Translations under genes and position numbers: made by a program
Shown here: positions 54,032-63,137 of the stretch, in pieces
Layout: every line of letters begins with the position of its first letter
How positions within the stretch are numbered: position 1 is the stretch's first letter
Source: Acidobacteriota bacterium
GTDB lineage: Bacteria > Acidobacteriota > Terriglobia > Terriglobales > Acidobacteriaceae
Length of the DNA: 64,000 bases
Direction of reading: 5' to 3'
Assembly: GCA_021799405.1 (NCBI GenBank)
Contig: JAJZAL010000002.1
Span: forward strand, 1-64,000
The notes under the pieces: model-generated
Seen by the model: the letters and a program-made list of their open reading frames with translations, nothing else
What the model was told of the DNA's origin: nothing
Databases searched by the model: none

Positions 54032-56170
54032 TTATCTATCCCGAACGACCAGCTCCGCTTCATGCCCGTCCCGCGCCGGATGCACCGCCACACGGAACAA
54101 GTGCGTCGCGGTGTCATAGTCCACCGGTCCCACGCTGCCCCGCTCCGCATGCACGTCAGGACGGTCTTTCGCATATCCTGTAACCGTCACGGTTTCTTCT
54201 CCCGCCGCATACGTAACTGTCACATGCGTATTTGCAGCATATGTAACCTTCGGGAACCGCTTTGCCGCCAGCGGCACAATCTTGCTCGTATCCCCCAGCA
54301 CCCCGATGCCGCCCTTGCCCACGGGAGCCACTACATCGTAAGCCCACCCGGTTTCAAAGACCATCGGGAACGACCCTCCCGTCGGGATCACCCTCCCCGT
54401 GTGACGCACCCAGTCCCACACATAAGCCGGTCCCGTAACTCCCAGCTCCTTGAGTGACACCGTTGCCTGCCTCTCGCCCTTCCCGCGCGGATACGCAAAC
54501 ACTTCCAACTCACCGCCGCTGTGCGTTGCGGCCACCATCGGCGCCCCCGGATTCGCGGCATCGGAGAGGTACATCGCATCCACCGGCCGCACCGGAACGT
54601 CCGGCTTCAGCAGCACGGAGTCCGCACGCATCGCCCGCTTCAGATTCGCCGTATCGATCTGGTCAATCGGATCGCCCACCCCCATCGGCCCAGCTGACAG
54701 CGTCGACAGGATCAGCTCCGGCAGCTGCTTGCTCATGAACACGTCGCTCCATGGCCATAATCCCACCGCATGCGCGAGCGCCGAGTCGTACAGGAAATAA
54801 TCCCATCGGATCCGGATGAACCCGTCATCGCTCACCCGGATCGTCTCCAGGTTCTGGTACCGTGTGCTCGCCATGTAATATCCGGGCAACGGCATGCAGT
54901 ACTGGATCGCCAGCCCCTCCCGCGCCATCGCATGCGCCATGTTCCCCAGAAACTCCTGCGGATCGGTCAGGTTGATCGCGGGTCGCGCATTGTGATCCAG
55001 CCAGTCCTGCTCGTAGACTGCAACTCCGCCGTTGTGCAGGTACTTCGCTGTCTTATTCCAGAACTTCTTCGAAAGAATTACGTTGCGCGACATTCGGTAC
55101 TCATGCCGGTACGGGCTGTTTGGAGCCACCCACCGTGCGTGCACCACAAACGGCAGACCCAGCTCCTGGTGAAACGCCTTCAGTCCCTTCGGAAAAATTT
55201 TCTTATCCGCGCGATATACCGTCTCGCCGTTTACGCCCATCGCCGCCAGGCTGTTGCCCTTCTGCTTGGGATACCACCAGCTGTCCAGCTGCATGTACGC
55301 CAACGGCACACCCAGCTGCTGATATTTATCGCGCACCGCCATCAGCGTGCCTTCGTAGCCGAGCTTCGGAATGTACTTGTAGTAGTACGTCGCGTAGTGA
55401 TCGGTCCAGTAGCCAAACTTGTCCAGCACCACATCGGCATCATTGGGCACCGGCTGCTTGCCATTCATCGTCTGCAGCGCACTTCCCCACGCATCCAGCG
55501 TCGATGTGATCCCGTTGCCCAGGACCAGCAGCGTCCCATGCGCAAACCCCGCCGGCAGCGTGTCGATCTTCGGGTCCAAACCTCCGGGTTTCACGCCGCC
55601 CGGCCCGCTCGTCATATCGGCGACCAGAAAATGATCCGCCGGCGACATCACCATCGTCTGCCGCTGCCGGTTAAACAGTACCCATGGACCCTCCCCGCCC
55701 AGTTGCCCAAACTCATACTTCGCAAAGGTGTTCACCGCATAACTGAACTCCATCAGTCCGGGCGGCAACGCCTCGAACACAGGAAACACATCGTTGTTCT
55801 TCCTCTCCGTCAGCTGCTTGTCTCGGAACAGCACCACCGGCTTGTCCGCATACACACGAATCGCAGCCACCTGCGTCTTCGTGCGCGCATCTACTTCCTG
55901 CCACGCGCCCAACCTGTCTGTTCCTGATTTTCGGGTGATAGCCTCCGGCTTCCCGTTCAGCTTTCCGCTCAGCGTCCAGCGCGTCTCACGGCAGCGAATC
56001 TGGTATTCCCCGCTCGGCATCAACGCCACCCGAACTACACTGTTCTCCACGCGCACCGTCTGCGCCGCGGCAGGTGTCGAACTGGCCGCTATGGCCATCG
56101 CAGCCGCACAACACACGCCACCGCAAACTCCGGCATGTTTCCTGGTTACCGCGCGAATCCAACTCAGCAT
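54032..56170 (-). CDS. Secreted glycosidase-like protein, possibly clan GH-D (GH36/GH27-like)
   Basis: The protein has 712 residues. ATG 56170 has GAGGAG eight bases upstream; the in-frame ATG at 56185 overlaps that site. The signal peptide ends at TPAAAQ. A beta-sandwich N-domain is followed by a barrel with LGVPLAYMQLDSWWYPK, GLPFVVHARWV, GGVAVYEQDWLDHNARP and LETIRVSDDGFIRIRWDYF. The last two could be the nucleophile and acid/base (R-x-S-x-D) of clan GH-D. A C-terminal beta domain ends the protein. The family is not certain and GH31- or GH97-like folds cannot be excluded. It is alone between tRNA-Cys and pstA. Confidence 0.55.
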   Translation of the reverse strand: MLSWIRAVTRKHAGVCGGVCCAAAMAIAASSTPAAAQTVRVENSVVRVALMPSGEYQIRCRETRWTLSGKLNGKPEAITRKSGTDRLGAWQEVDARTKTQVAAIRVYADKPVVLFRDKQLTERKNNDVFPVFEALPPGLMEFSYAVNTFAKYEFGQLGGEGPWVLFNRQRQTMVMSPADHFLVADMTSGPGGVKPGGLDPKIDTLPAGFAHGTLLVLGNGITSTLDAWGSALQTMNGKQPVPNDADVVLDKFGYWTDHYATYYYKYIPKLGYEGTLMAVRDKYQQLGVPLAYMQLDSWWYPKQKGNSLAAMGVNGETVYRADKKIFPKGLKAFHQELGLPFVVHARWVAPNSPYRHEYRMSRNVILSKKFWNKTAKYLHNGGVAVYEQDWLDHNARPAINLTDPQEFLGNMAHAMAREGLAIQYCMPLPGYYMASTRYQNLETIRVSDDGFIRIRWDYFLYDSALAHAVGLWPWSDVFMSKQLPELILSTLSAGPMGVGDPIDQIDTANLKRAMRADSVLLKPDVPVRPVDAMYLSDAANPGAPMVAATHSGGELEVFAYPRGKGERQATVSLKELGVTGPAYVWDWVRHTGRVIPTGGSFPMVFETGWAYDVVAPVGKGGIGVLGDTSKIVPLAAKRFPKVTYAANTHVTVTYAAGEETVTVTGYAKDRPDVHAERGSVGPVDYDTATHLFRVAVHPARDGHEAELVVRDR

Positions 56171-56518
56171 CGCAAATCTCCTCATTCTCTGGACCGGGCC
56201 AGATTACACGAGTCAGACACACTCATGCGAAGACCCGCCAGTGCGGCTCCTACGTCAACGCATTTTCCGCTTGCTTTAAGAGTTCGGACTACTTACGCTC
56301 TCAGCCTGCATGCCGGCCATCGGCATCAGCACCAGCACGCAACGCCGATCCCCCGGCGAGCAGCTCATCGCCGCATCGCGCACCAGGCGCGCCTTCGAGC
56401 CCGCGGGCACCAGCTCCGGGAAAGAAGTACCCCGTATACTCGCACACCGCTCGGCAACCGCACCAGAAGAAATTAGGGGTACCCGTCGGGTACCCCGTTT
56501 CACGCTGGAATAGCAGGT
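56171..56518. other. 348-base gap between pstA and the glycosidase-like gene
   Basis: Nothing gene-like was accepted here. pstB, usually next to pstA, is not present. The gap ends with a 9-bp hairpin (56476-56496) near the pstA stop, and the half next to 56170 should hold the glycosidase promoter. Confidence 0.55.
56476..56496. terminator. Hairpin downstream of pstA
   Basis: A perfect 9-bp stem (ggggtaccc, gtc, gggtacccc) lies 23 bases after the pstA stop. It is followed on the minus strand by taatttcttctgg, moderately T-rich, so it probably ends the pst transcript. Confidence 0.6.
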
Positions 56519-57418
56519 TTACGCGTGCTGTCCCCAGCCCGACCGCCGGAAAGTCACCACGCGCGCGATCACGCTGATGACCAGCACAAACAGTGTCACA
56601 AGGAATGCCGCGGCATACGCCAACTGATGCGCCGAGCGCTGGGGCTCTGTGATCATTGCCCAGATTGCGTAGGTGAGGTACCCCATTGGCTCCTTGGTCA
56701 GGTGCCCCGTCCAGAGGAAGCTTGACCATCCGGCCGTATAGATTAGCGGCGCTGTCTCGCCAACGGAAATCGCCAGGGCCAGCAGCACACCGGTCAAGAT
56801 CGCCGGTGTCGCCATCGGCAGGCAAATGCGCATGATTACCGTGCCCGGCTTGCAGCCCAGCCCGAACCCCGCCTCGCGCAGCGTGCGCGGCACCTGCCGG
56901 AACGCGACTTCGCTGGTGCGCGTGATGTAAGGCAGCGAAATCATCGCCAAAGCAATGCTGCCCGCCGCCACTGAAAAGCCCCATCCCAGCGTCGCCACCA
57001 TCGTCACATATCCGAAGTAGCCCACCACGATGGATGGCACTCCCACCAGCACGTCTGACATGAATCGCAGCACCGGCGCAAGCCAGCCGCCATCGTACTC
57101 CGAGAGATAAATCCCCGCGGCAATTCCCGGCGGCACCGAAAGAATAAGCCCGCCAACGCCCAATACCAGCGTCCCTTCAATCGCATTCAGCAGGCCGCCG
57201 GCTACCCCAATTTGTATGTGCGTCAGCACCTTTAGATTCAGCGCGCCCGCGCCGCGGACAAAAACCATCTTCAATATCCAGACCATCGCGCTGCCCAGTA
57301 GCAGAAACGTCAGCCCACAAAGGCCCCAGCCCGCAGAATTAAAGATCTTTCGCTGCACCAGACGAAATATTGACGGCTGGTTGATTGCCGCACGAACATC
57401 TATAGCGCTTACGCCCAT
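56519..57418 (-). CDS. pstA: Phosphate ABC transporter permease PstA
   Basis: The protein has 299 residues with six helices. The ATG at 57418 has GGAGG six bases upstream and overlaps the pstC 3' end by 10 bases; a longer frame lies over pstC. Marks: LSVPPGIAAGIYLSEY, VLVGVPSIVVGYFGYV, SLPYITRTSEVAFRQVPRTLREAGFGLGCKP (the loop that touches the ATPase) and SVGETAPLIYTAGW. With PstC it forms the membrane channel. No ATPase gene follows. Confidence 0.93.
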   Translation of the reverse strand: MGVSAIDVRAAINQPSIFRLVQRKIFNSAGWGLCGLTFLLLGSAMVWILKMVFVRGAGALNLKVLTHIQIGVAGGLLNAIEGTLVLGVGGLILSVPPGIAAGIYLSEYDGGWLAPVLRFMSDVLVGVPSIVVGYFGYVTMVATLGWGFSVAAGSIALAMISLPYITRTSEVAFRQVPRTLREAGFGLGCKPGTVIMRICLPMATPAILTGVLLALAISVGETAPLIYTAGWSSFLWTGHLTKEPMGYLTYAIWAMITEPQRSAHQLAYAAAFLVTLFVLVISVIARVVTFRRSGWGQHA

Positions 57419-58380
57419 CCGCCGCCTCCCAGACGCTGGTACCCGCTGAAGTAGAGCATCAGCCTGGCTGCGCCATTCACAATGACCGAGATCACGCACA
57501 GTACCAGCGCCACTTCCGCCAGTGATCGCACCGCCATGCCGGTTGGATCTTCCAATGCGCTGTCCAGTTGCGAAACAATGAATGCAGCCATCGTCGTGAT
57601 GGGCGCGTAAATGTTGTTCGGCAGATAGTTCAGCGCGCCACCGCCCACCATCAGCACCGCCATCGTTTCGCCCAGCGCCCTGCCCGTCGCCAGGATGCTC
57701 GAAGCAATCAGCACTCTGCGTGTCGAAGGCAGAATCACCGACCACATCGTTTCAAAACGTGTCGCCCCCAGCGCGAGTGCCGCTTCCCGCAACCCGCGCG
57801 GCTGGCTGATTAGCGCATCGCGCATCGTCGAAGTAATCAGCGGCACGATCATCAGCGTCAGTACGAATCCTGAAGTCAGCAGCCCGTACCCGCTCCCGGT
57901 ATCCCCCGCAAAAAACGGAATGAATGCCAGATGCTTCGCCATCCACGGAAACACGGTGTGGCTCAGCAGCGGTATCACCGCTGCATATCCCCAAAGTCCA
58001 TACACCACGCTCGGGACCGCCGCCAGCAGTTCCACAAAGAATGACAGCCAGGGCCGCAGCACCGCCGGAACCCCATCCGACAGGAAAATCGCCGATCCCA
58101 CCCCCAGCGGCACGGCAAGCACCACTGCAATCAGCGTACTCAGCAGCGTAGCCACAATCAGAAACAGGATTCCGTACTGCGCGCCCGGCATGATCAAGTG
58201 CCCGCGGTGCATCACTGGGTTCGCATACAGATTGCCCAGGTTCCAGTCGTTCTTTACGACAAATGAAAAGCCGTTGAACTTCACCGCTGGCCAGGAATAC
58301 ACGCCGAGAAAAATCACAATCCCGATCAGCGTTACCCCGACAATGCTGGCAATGGGAGCAAGGATGTTCTTAAACGACAT
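57409..58380 (-). CDS. pstC: Phosphate ABC transporter permease PstC
   Basis: The protein has 323 residues with six helices. Marks: VPLGVGSAIFLSDGVPAVLRPWLSFFVELLAAVPSVVYGLWG and ISQPRGLREAALALGATRFETMWSVILPSTRR, the EAA-type loop, then ATGRALGETMAVLMVGG. It begins 206 bases after pstS, behind a strong hairpin and two GTTAC-type repeats, and overlaps pstA. Confidence 0.94.
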   Translation of the reverse strand: MSFKNILAPIASIVGVTLIGIVIFLGVYSWPAVKFNGFSFVVKNDWNLGNLYANPVMHRGHLIMPGAQYGILFLIVATLLSTLIAVVLAVPLGVGSAIFLSDGVPAVLRPWLSFFVELLAAVPSVVYGLWGYAAVIPLLSHTVFPWMAKHLAFIPFFAGDTGSGYGLLTSGFVLTLMIVPLITSTMRDALISQPRGLREAALALGATRFETMWSVILPSTRRVLIASSILATGRALGETMAVLMVGGGALNYLPNNIYAPITTMAAFIVSQLDSALEDPTGMAVRSLAEVALVLCVISVIVNGAARLMLYFSGYQRLGGGGWA

Positions 58381-58445
58381 GCTGAAGCTCCAGTCGGGAA
58401 GAGAACAAAGCAGAGTAACAGAATTCAGAATTCTCGCTGCTGATT

Positions 58446-58489
58446 TGTAACTTTAACATCGCTATTTCGTTCACATCTGTAACCGTAAC
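58446..58489 (-). promoter_or_regulatory. Two GTTAxxGTTACA repeats upstream of pstC
   Basis: On the minus strand GTTACGGTTACA (58489-58478) and GTTAAAGTTACA (58457-58446) are 32 bases apart, about three helical turns, 66-109 bases before pstC. They could be sites for a phosphate regulator. No Pho box consensus is known for this group, so the reading is tentative. Confidence 0.35.
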
Positions 58490-58524
58490 ACTTTCATTTT
58501 CATGCGTCGCGCGAAAACGACGGA

Positions 58525-58556
58525 CCCTCGCCGGGGAGGAAACTCCCGGCGAGGGG
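58525..58556 (-). terminator. Strong hairpin between pstS and pstC
   Basis: A 13-bp stem with one bulge (ccctcgccggggag and ctcccggcgaggg) has the loop gaaa and lies 31-62 bases after the pstS stop. A partial terminator or stabiliser here would keep the binding protein more abundant than the permeases. Confidence 0.6.
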
Positions 58557-58586
58557 TGACTACGGAACAGGCTCACATTATCCAGC

Positions 58587-59681
58587 TTACTGGATCTGGT
58601 CGATCTGGGCCTGGCTCAATTTCACAACCGACGGCGGCAAGGGTGCGAAGTGTACTGGATTCAGGTACTTCGGAGCGTTCCCGCCATCGCCGCGAATTGC
58701 CCACGAGAAGAACTCCCGCAGCGCAGCCGCTGTCTCGGCAGAGGGCTGAGTCTTGCTCACGATGGCATATTCATAGTTTATGATCGGGTAGGAGTCAGGG
58801 CCCGGTGCGAAGATCAGGCTCACGGCCTCATTTTGCGGCGTCTTGGGAACCATCTGCGCTGCAGCAGACGAAACCGTATGCGGAGTCAGCAGCACGAACT
58901 TCCCGTCGCGATTTTCGAGCGCCGCCGTGCCCATGTGATGCTGATCGATTGCCTGCCTGTAGCTCACCCCGATGTAAGCAATCGAGTACGGCGAGCCCGT
59001 CAGTGCTGTTACCATTCCAGGGTTGCCTACCGCACCCAGCCCGCCCGGAACCGCCGGCCAGCTGATCGACGTTCCGTAGGCCAGCGAGTTCGCCCACGAT
59101 GGCGTGCTGAACGACAGGTACTGCGTGAAGATGAAGGTGTCGCCGCTGCCGTCGGTGCGATGAATGGGAATGATCGTGTGGTTCGGCAGCTTCACCCCCG
59201 GGTTCAGCTTCGCAATCTGCTCGTCGTTCCAGTTCCTGATCTTGCCCGAGTAAATGCCGGCAAGTACTGGTCCGCTCAGGTTCAGGTGTTTGTAATTCAG
59301 CCCGGGAACGTTGTAGTTGACCATCTGCGACGAGATCGCCAGCGGAATGTTCATCATATTCGAGTGCATCCGCATCTGCGCGGGGCTCAGATACGCATCC
59401 GAAGCGCCAATCTGAGCGATACCGGCAATGGACTGCGAAATCCCCGTGCCGCTGCCCGTCGACTGGGTCGTGATCTTCACATTCGGGTGCATGTGCGCAT
59501 AACTCGGCACCCACAGGTTGAACAGCGGATACAGCAAGCTCGAGCCAGTTTCGAGAATATTGATCTGGGCCGCTGCGAATGCCGACCCCGCTCCGGCTAC
59601 GGCCAGCGCCAGCGCCAGCACCGCGCCCTTGCGAAATGAACGATTGCTTTTCTTTTCCATCGATTTCCGGCCAAATCTCAT
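58587..59681 (-). CDS. pstS: Phosphate-binding protein PstS
   Basis: The protein has 364 residues. ATG 59681 has AGGAGG nine bases upstream; an internal ATG at 59660 has none, so the longer form is chosen. The signal peptide ends near GSAFAAA. Marks: ETGSSLLYPLFNLW, TTQSTGSGTGISQSIAGIAQIGASDAYLSP (phosphate-binding loops), IPIHRTDGSGDTFIFTQYLS and YPIINYEYAIV. It captures phosphate in the periplasm. It heads the pstS-pstC-pstA row. Confidence 0.94.
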   Translation of the reverse strand: MRFGRKSMEKKSNRSFRKGAVLALALAVAGAGSAFAAAQINILETGSSLLYPLFNLWVPSYAHMHPNVKITTQSTGSGTGISQSIAGIAQIGASDAYLSPAQMRMHSNMMNIPLAISSQMVNYNVPGLNYKHLNLSGPVLAGIYSGKIRNWNDEQIAKLNPGVKLPNHTIIPIHRTDGSGDTFIFTQYLSFSTPSWANSLAYGTSISWPAVPGGLGAVGNPGMVTALTGSPYSIAYIGVSYRQAIDQHHMGTAALENRDGKFVLLTPHTVSSAAAQMVPKTPQNEAVSLIFAPGPDSYPIINYEYAIVSKTQPSAETAAALREFFSWAIRGDGGNAPKYLNPVHFAPLPPSVVKLSQAQIDQIQ

Positions 59682-60000
59682 AAAAAAAACCCTCCTGGGG
59701 GCTTCTGATTCCCTAGATGTTCCAAAGCAACTGAGCTCACTACTCGATGCGCCACTCAGTCAGCCCGCATCCCGTACCCGGGAGCGATTTCAGAATACGC
59801 GAGGATTTGCCACAATTTTGGTACCGGTGCAAGATTTCACGAAACCTTAAACTTCAAGGCGGTTTCAACCGGAATCCCAAGCATTTTCTGCTGTTTTCGC
59901 CCTGCTTTCAGGGCACAATCATGCCCTGAAGAGGACGCCGCCGGGCATCATTCCGCCCGGCAGTCCGCTCGGTACTCGTAACCAATATAAGGAGTGAGCC
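59682..60000. other. 319-base gap between pstS and the sugar porter, with two hairpins
   Basis: It holds the pstS promoter region and the end of the sugar locus. Two hairpins lie near the porter: ttcagggca/tgccctgaa at 59907-59930 and gccgggc/gcccggc at 59940-59961. Neither has a T-run on the minus strand. No gene was seen. Confidence 0.55.
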
Positions 60001-61329
60001 CTAATCGATCCGGAAATGCGCCTGGATCTGCTCCAGCGTCTTGCCCTTGGTCTCCGGCCACAGCCACAGCACCAGTACAAACTGCAGCACCATCATCGCC
60101 GCAAATCCGTAGAACGGAATCGCATGCGACCACGCCGCCACCAGCGGGAAGAACCACGCAATCAGCGCATTCGTAATCCAGTTGGCCGAAGCACCCAGGC
60201 TCTGGCCCTTCGCCCGCACCTTGTTCGGGAATATCTCACTGATGTATACCCACACCACCGCGCCCTGCGAAATCGCAAAGAAGAGAATATAGCCCACCAG
60301 CAGCCACAGCAGCAGCGCCGACTCGCTCCCCGTCTGGAACAGCCAACCCACGCCCGCCAGGCAGAACACCATCCCCGCCGCACCAATCAGCAGCAGCTTC
60401 TTGCGCCCTACCTTGTCAATAATCGTCATCGCAAACAGCGTCGCAATCAGGTTTGTCAGCCCGATAATCACCGCCTGCCCGCTGCTCGACATCTGGCTGA
60501 ATCCCGCCGACGCAAATATCGAATTCAGGTAGTACAGAATCGCGTTGATGCCAGCCAGTTGGTTAAAGATCCCTGTCGCCATCGCCAGAAAGATCGGAAA
60601 CGCATACTTCGCCTGGAAAATCGGTTCCCGCCGCTGCGACCGGTCCAGGTGCACGGACCGCACAATTTCCGCCAGCTCCGCTTCCGTGTCCGGCGTGCCA
60701 ATCAGCTGCAGCACCTCTCGCGCTTCTTCAATCCGGTTCTGCGTCACCAGCCATCGCGAGCTTCGAGGAATCCCATACAGCAGAATCAAGAACACCAGCG
60801 CCGGCAACGCCGGAATCCCCAGCTGCCAGTGCCATTCCAGGTTGCCCAGGTGGAACAGTCCCACGCAGAAATTCGAGAAGTAAGCCAGCAGGATTCCTGT
60901 CACCACCATCACCTGGAACATCCCCACCAGCCGTCCCCGCCACTTCGCCGGCGCCATCTCCGAGATGTACACCGGCCCCAGCACCGATGAGCCGCCAATT
61001 CCCAGCCCGCCAATAAACCGGAATACCAGCAGTACATACCAGTTCCAAGCGAAGGCGCAGCCCAGCGCCGATATCAGGTACAGCGCAGCCATCACCCGCA
61101 GCGCGCCCCGCCCACCGAGCCGCTCGCCAAGCTCTCCAGAACTGAGCGCTCCGATCGCCGTGCCCCACAGCGCAATCGAAACCGTCACGCCCAGCCAGAA
61201 CGGGGTTAGCCGAAAGGTGTTTGTCAGCGAATGAGTCGACCCCGCAATCACCGCCGTGTCAAACCCGAACAGCAGTCCGCCCAGCGCACCCACCAGCGCG
61301 CTCTTCGCCAGGATCCGATTCATCCGCAT
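60001..61329 (-). CDS. MFS sugar porter (SP family)
   Basis: The protein has 442 residues with 12 helices. Sugar-porter signatures: GALGGLLFGFDTAVIAG in helix 1, RFIGGLGIGGSSVLGPVYISEMAPAKWRGRLVG, PRSSRWL after helix 6, VYISEIFPNKVRAKGQSLG and PETKGKTLEQIQ at the end. It imports a hexose, probably with protons. It lies 63 bases after GH32 in the same direction, so it likely takes up fructose or glucose released by that enzyme. Confidence 0.95.
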   Translation of the reverse strand: MRMNRILAKSALVGALGGLLFGFDTAVIAGSTHSLTNTFRLTPFWLGVTVSIALWGTAIGALSSGELGERLGGRGALRVMAALYLISALGCAFAWNWYVLLVFRFIGGLGIGGSSVLGPVYISEMAPAKWRGRLVGMFQVMVVTGILLAYFSNFCVGLFHLGNLEWHWQLGIPALPALVFLILLYGIPRSSRWLVTQNRIEEAREVLQLIGTPDTEAELAEIVRSVHLDRSQRREPIFQAKYAFPIFLAMATGIFNQLAGINAILYYLNSIFASAGFSQMSSSGQAVIIGLTNLIATLFAMTIIDKVGRKKLLLIGAAGMVFCLAGVGWLFQTGSESALLLWLLVGYILFFAISQGAVVWVYISEIFPNKVRAKGQSLGASANWITNALIAWFFPLVAAWSHAIPFYGFAAMMVLQFVLVLWLWPETKGKTLEQIQAHFRID

Positions 61330-61392
61330 GCCGAAATTTCCCCCGTTCTCACTTACAATTCACCGTCGTTTCGGCTCCGCCCATCTTACCCG

Positions 61393-62952
61393 TTACGAGG
61401 TCAGCCGGTCTGGAGAAATCGGCTCCAGTTGCCATACGCGCAGATCCCTCACCGTGCCCTCCGGACCATCTACCTTCACCCACACGTCCGGGGCCACATC
61501 TCCCGCGTAATAAAACCGCTTCGTATACGCCGCCGTGCCCTGCAGCATCACCTCCGCCACAGAGCCATCCACATATATATGTATCTCCAACGCCTGCGTA
61601 TGCGGCCCCGCTATCGGAATCGCCTTCCCATCCGCCAACACTTCGCCGGGCCGCGCCGGATCATAGGCAATCTTCACCAGCGGCTCATTCAGCTCCCCGC
61701 TTGCGAGCCTGCCCATCAGCTGCACCGCAAACGGCTTGCCGCCCCGCGCAAACCGCCCCGACAACTCTCCTGTCGCTCGTGAAATAAGAAACCGATTCAG
61801 ATTCATATTCGCATCCTGGCCTGGCGCCAGCCTTTGCTCGTCGAGCCTGAGCTGATGCACCGCCTCGTCCACCTCGATACTCAAATCCCCATCCGGACGC
61901 AACCGCAACACGCGCGGCAGTGACATCATGCATGCCCAGCCCGCCGCGCTGTACTCCGCCTCGGGCCGCCGCTCTGGAATCCATCCCCACACAATCCGCC
62001 GCCCATGCTTGTCCGTCTGCGTCTTCGCCGCATAATACGCGCCGTAATCCAGCACTCCCGCTTTCTCCGGGTGAAACTTCATCGCCGCCTCATCCAGTAC
62101 GCCCGTCTGCCAGTGCACCTGCCCCATCGACGAATAAATCAGCACATGCTTTCCATCCAGCGGAAAGAGATCCGGACACTCCCACATCTCTCCATCTCCC
62201 ACCGGATTCGCCGTCTGCTTCCCGCTCCCTGGTCCGCTCGCCACAAAATGCAGATACTCCCAGTTCCGTAAATCCTTTGACCGGTAAAGCAGCACTCTGC
62301 CGCCCTTGCCCAGCACGCCCGAGCCCACTGCCACATACCACCAATCGCCGCTCTTCCACGGCGAAGGATCGCGAAAGCCAGCCACCTTGATCCCCGGCGG
62401 CGGCGCGGGTATCACCGCCTGCGGCACCTTCTTCCACGCCGTCAGATTCATGCCCGTAGCTGTTGCCAGGCACTGGCTCTCGCGCAGGCTGTTCGCTCCG
62501 TCGCGAATCGTCGCCTCGCTCTCCGGTGCCTTCACTACCCCCGTATACATCACCGTCACTACGCCTTGATCGATCACTGCCGACCCGCTGAAGCACCCTG
62601 CCGCATCCGGCCCGCCAGGCGTCGGAGCCAGCGCCACCGGCAAATGCTCCCAATGCACCATGTCCTCGCTCATCGCGTGCCCCCAGTGCATGTCGCCCCA
62701 TACTGCCGCCTGCGGGTTGTACTGGAAAAACATGTGATAGCGACCATCCCAGTAAACCGGCCCGTTGGGATCGTTCATCCAGTTCCGCTTCGGCAGCAGA
62801 TGAAATTGCGGCCGCCGCGGATCGCGCGCCAGCCGCCCCTCCAGCGCAATCAGTTCCGCATAGGTCTCCACTTCACCGGCCCACCCCCTGCGGCTCATCG
62901 CCGCCGCACCCGCCAGCCCCGCCGCACTCTTCAGCAATTCCCGACGATTCAT
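61393..62952 (-). CDS. Glycoside hydrolase family 32 enzyme (invertase/levanase-like), exported
   Basis: The protein has 519 residues. ATG 62952 has GGGAGGGG just upstream and starts a twin-arginine-like leader, MNRRELLKSAAGLAGAAAM. The longer open frame to 63072 lacks a leader. Active-site motifs: WMNDPNGP with nucleophile Asp61, FRDPSPW (Asp194) and WECPDLFPL with acid/base Glu257. A C-terminal beta-sandwich follows. The family cuts beta-fructosyl bonds in sucrose, inulin or levan. Upstream is a TonB receptor, downstream a sugar porter, making a compact fructoside-use locus. Confidence 0.94.
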   Translation of the reverse strand: MNRRELLKSAAGLAGAAAMSRRGWAGEVETYAELIALEGRLARDPRRPQFHLLPKRNWMNDPNGPVYWDGRYHMFFQYNPQAAVWGDMHWGHAMSEDMVHWEHLPVALAPTPGGPDAAGCFSGSAVIDQGVVTVMYTGVVKAPESEATIRDGANSLRESQCLATATGMNLTAWKKVPQAVIPAPPPGIKVAGFRDPSPWKSGDWWYVAVGSGVLGKGGRVLLYRSKDLRNWEYLHFVASGPGSGKQTANPVGDGEMWECPDLFPLDGKHVLIYSSMGQVHWQTGVLDEAAMKFHPEKAGVLDYGAYYAAKTQTDKHGRRIVWGWIPERRPEAEYSAAGWACMMSLPRVLRLRPDGDLSIEVDEAVHQLRLDEQRLAPGQDANMNLNRFLISRATGELSGRFARGGKPFAVQLMGRLASGELNEPLVKIAYDPARPGEVLADGKAIPIAGPHTQALEIHIYVDGSVAEVMLQGTAAYTKRFYYAGDVAPDVWVKVDGPEGTVRDLRVWQLEPISPDRLTS

Positions 62953-63137
62953 CGCCCCTCCCAAAATCATGTCCGTGACAGTTGCAAATCTCTGCGGGGG
63001 CAAACTTTTCCCCGCAATAGCTTCTCCCTCTTTTAGACGTCTACCTGCTCCGTCCGCAAGTGCGGCAAACAAAGCGCGAAGCTGAGCCGCATCAGGGCGT
63101 CAGCTTCGCATAGGAGGAACGTACTTCAACAACAGCG

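Noticed and set aside
56276..56513. Short open frames on both strands near the pstA end
   Set aside because: They overlap each other and a hairpin, and show no family likeness.
59836..59868. 11-base-spaced TTCAA repeats upstream of pstS as a Pho box
   Set aside because: Only two short copies, over 170 bases from the start codon, with no third unit.
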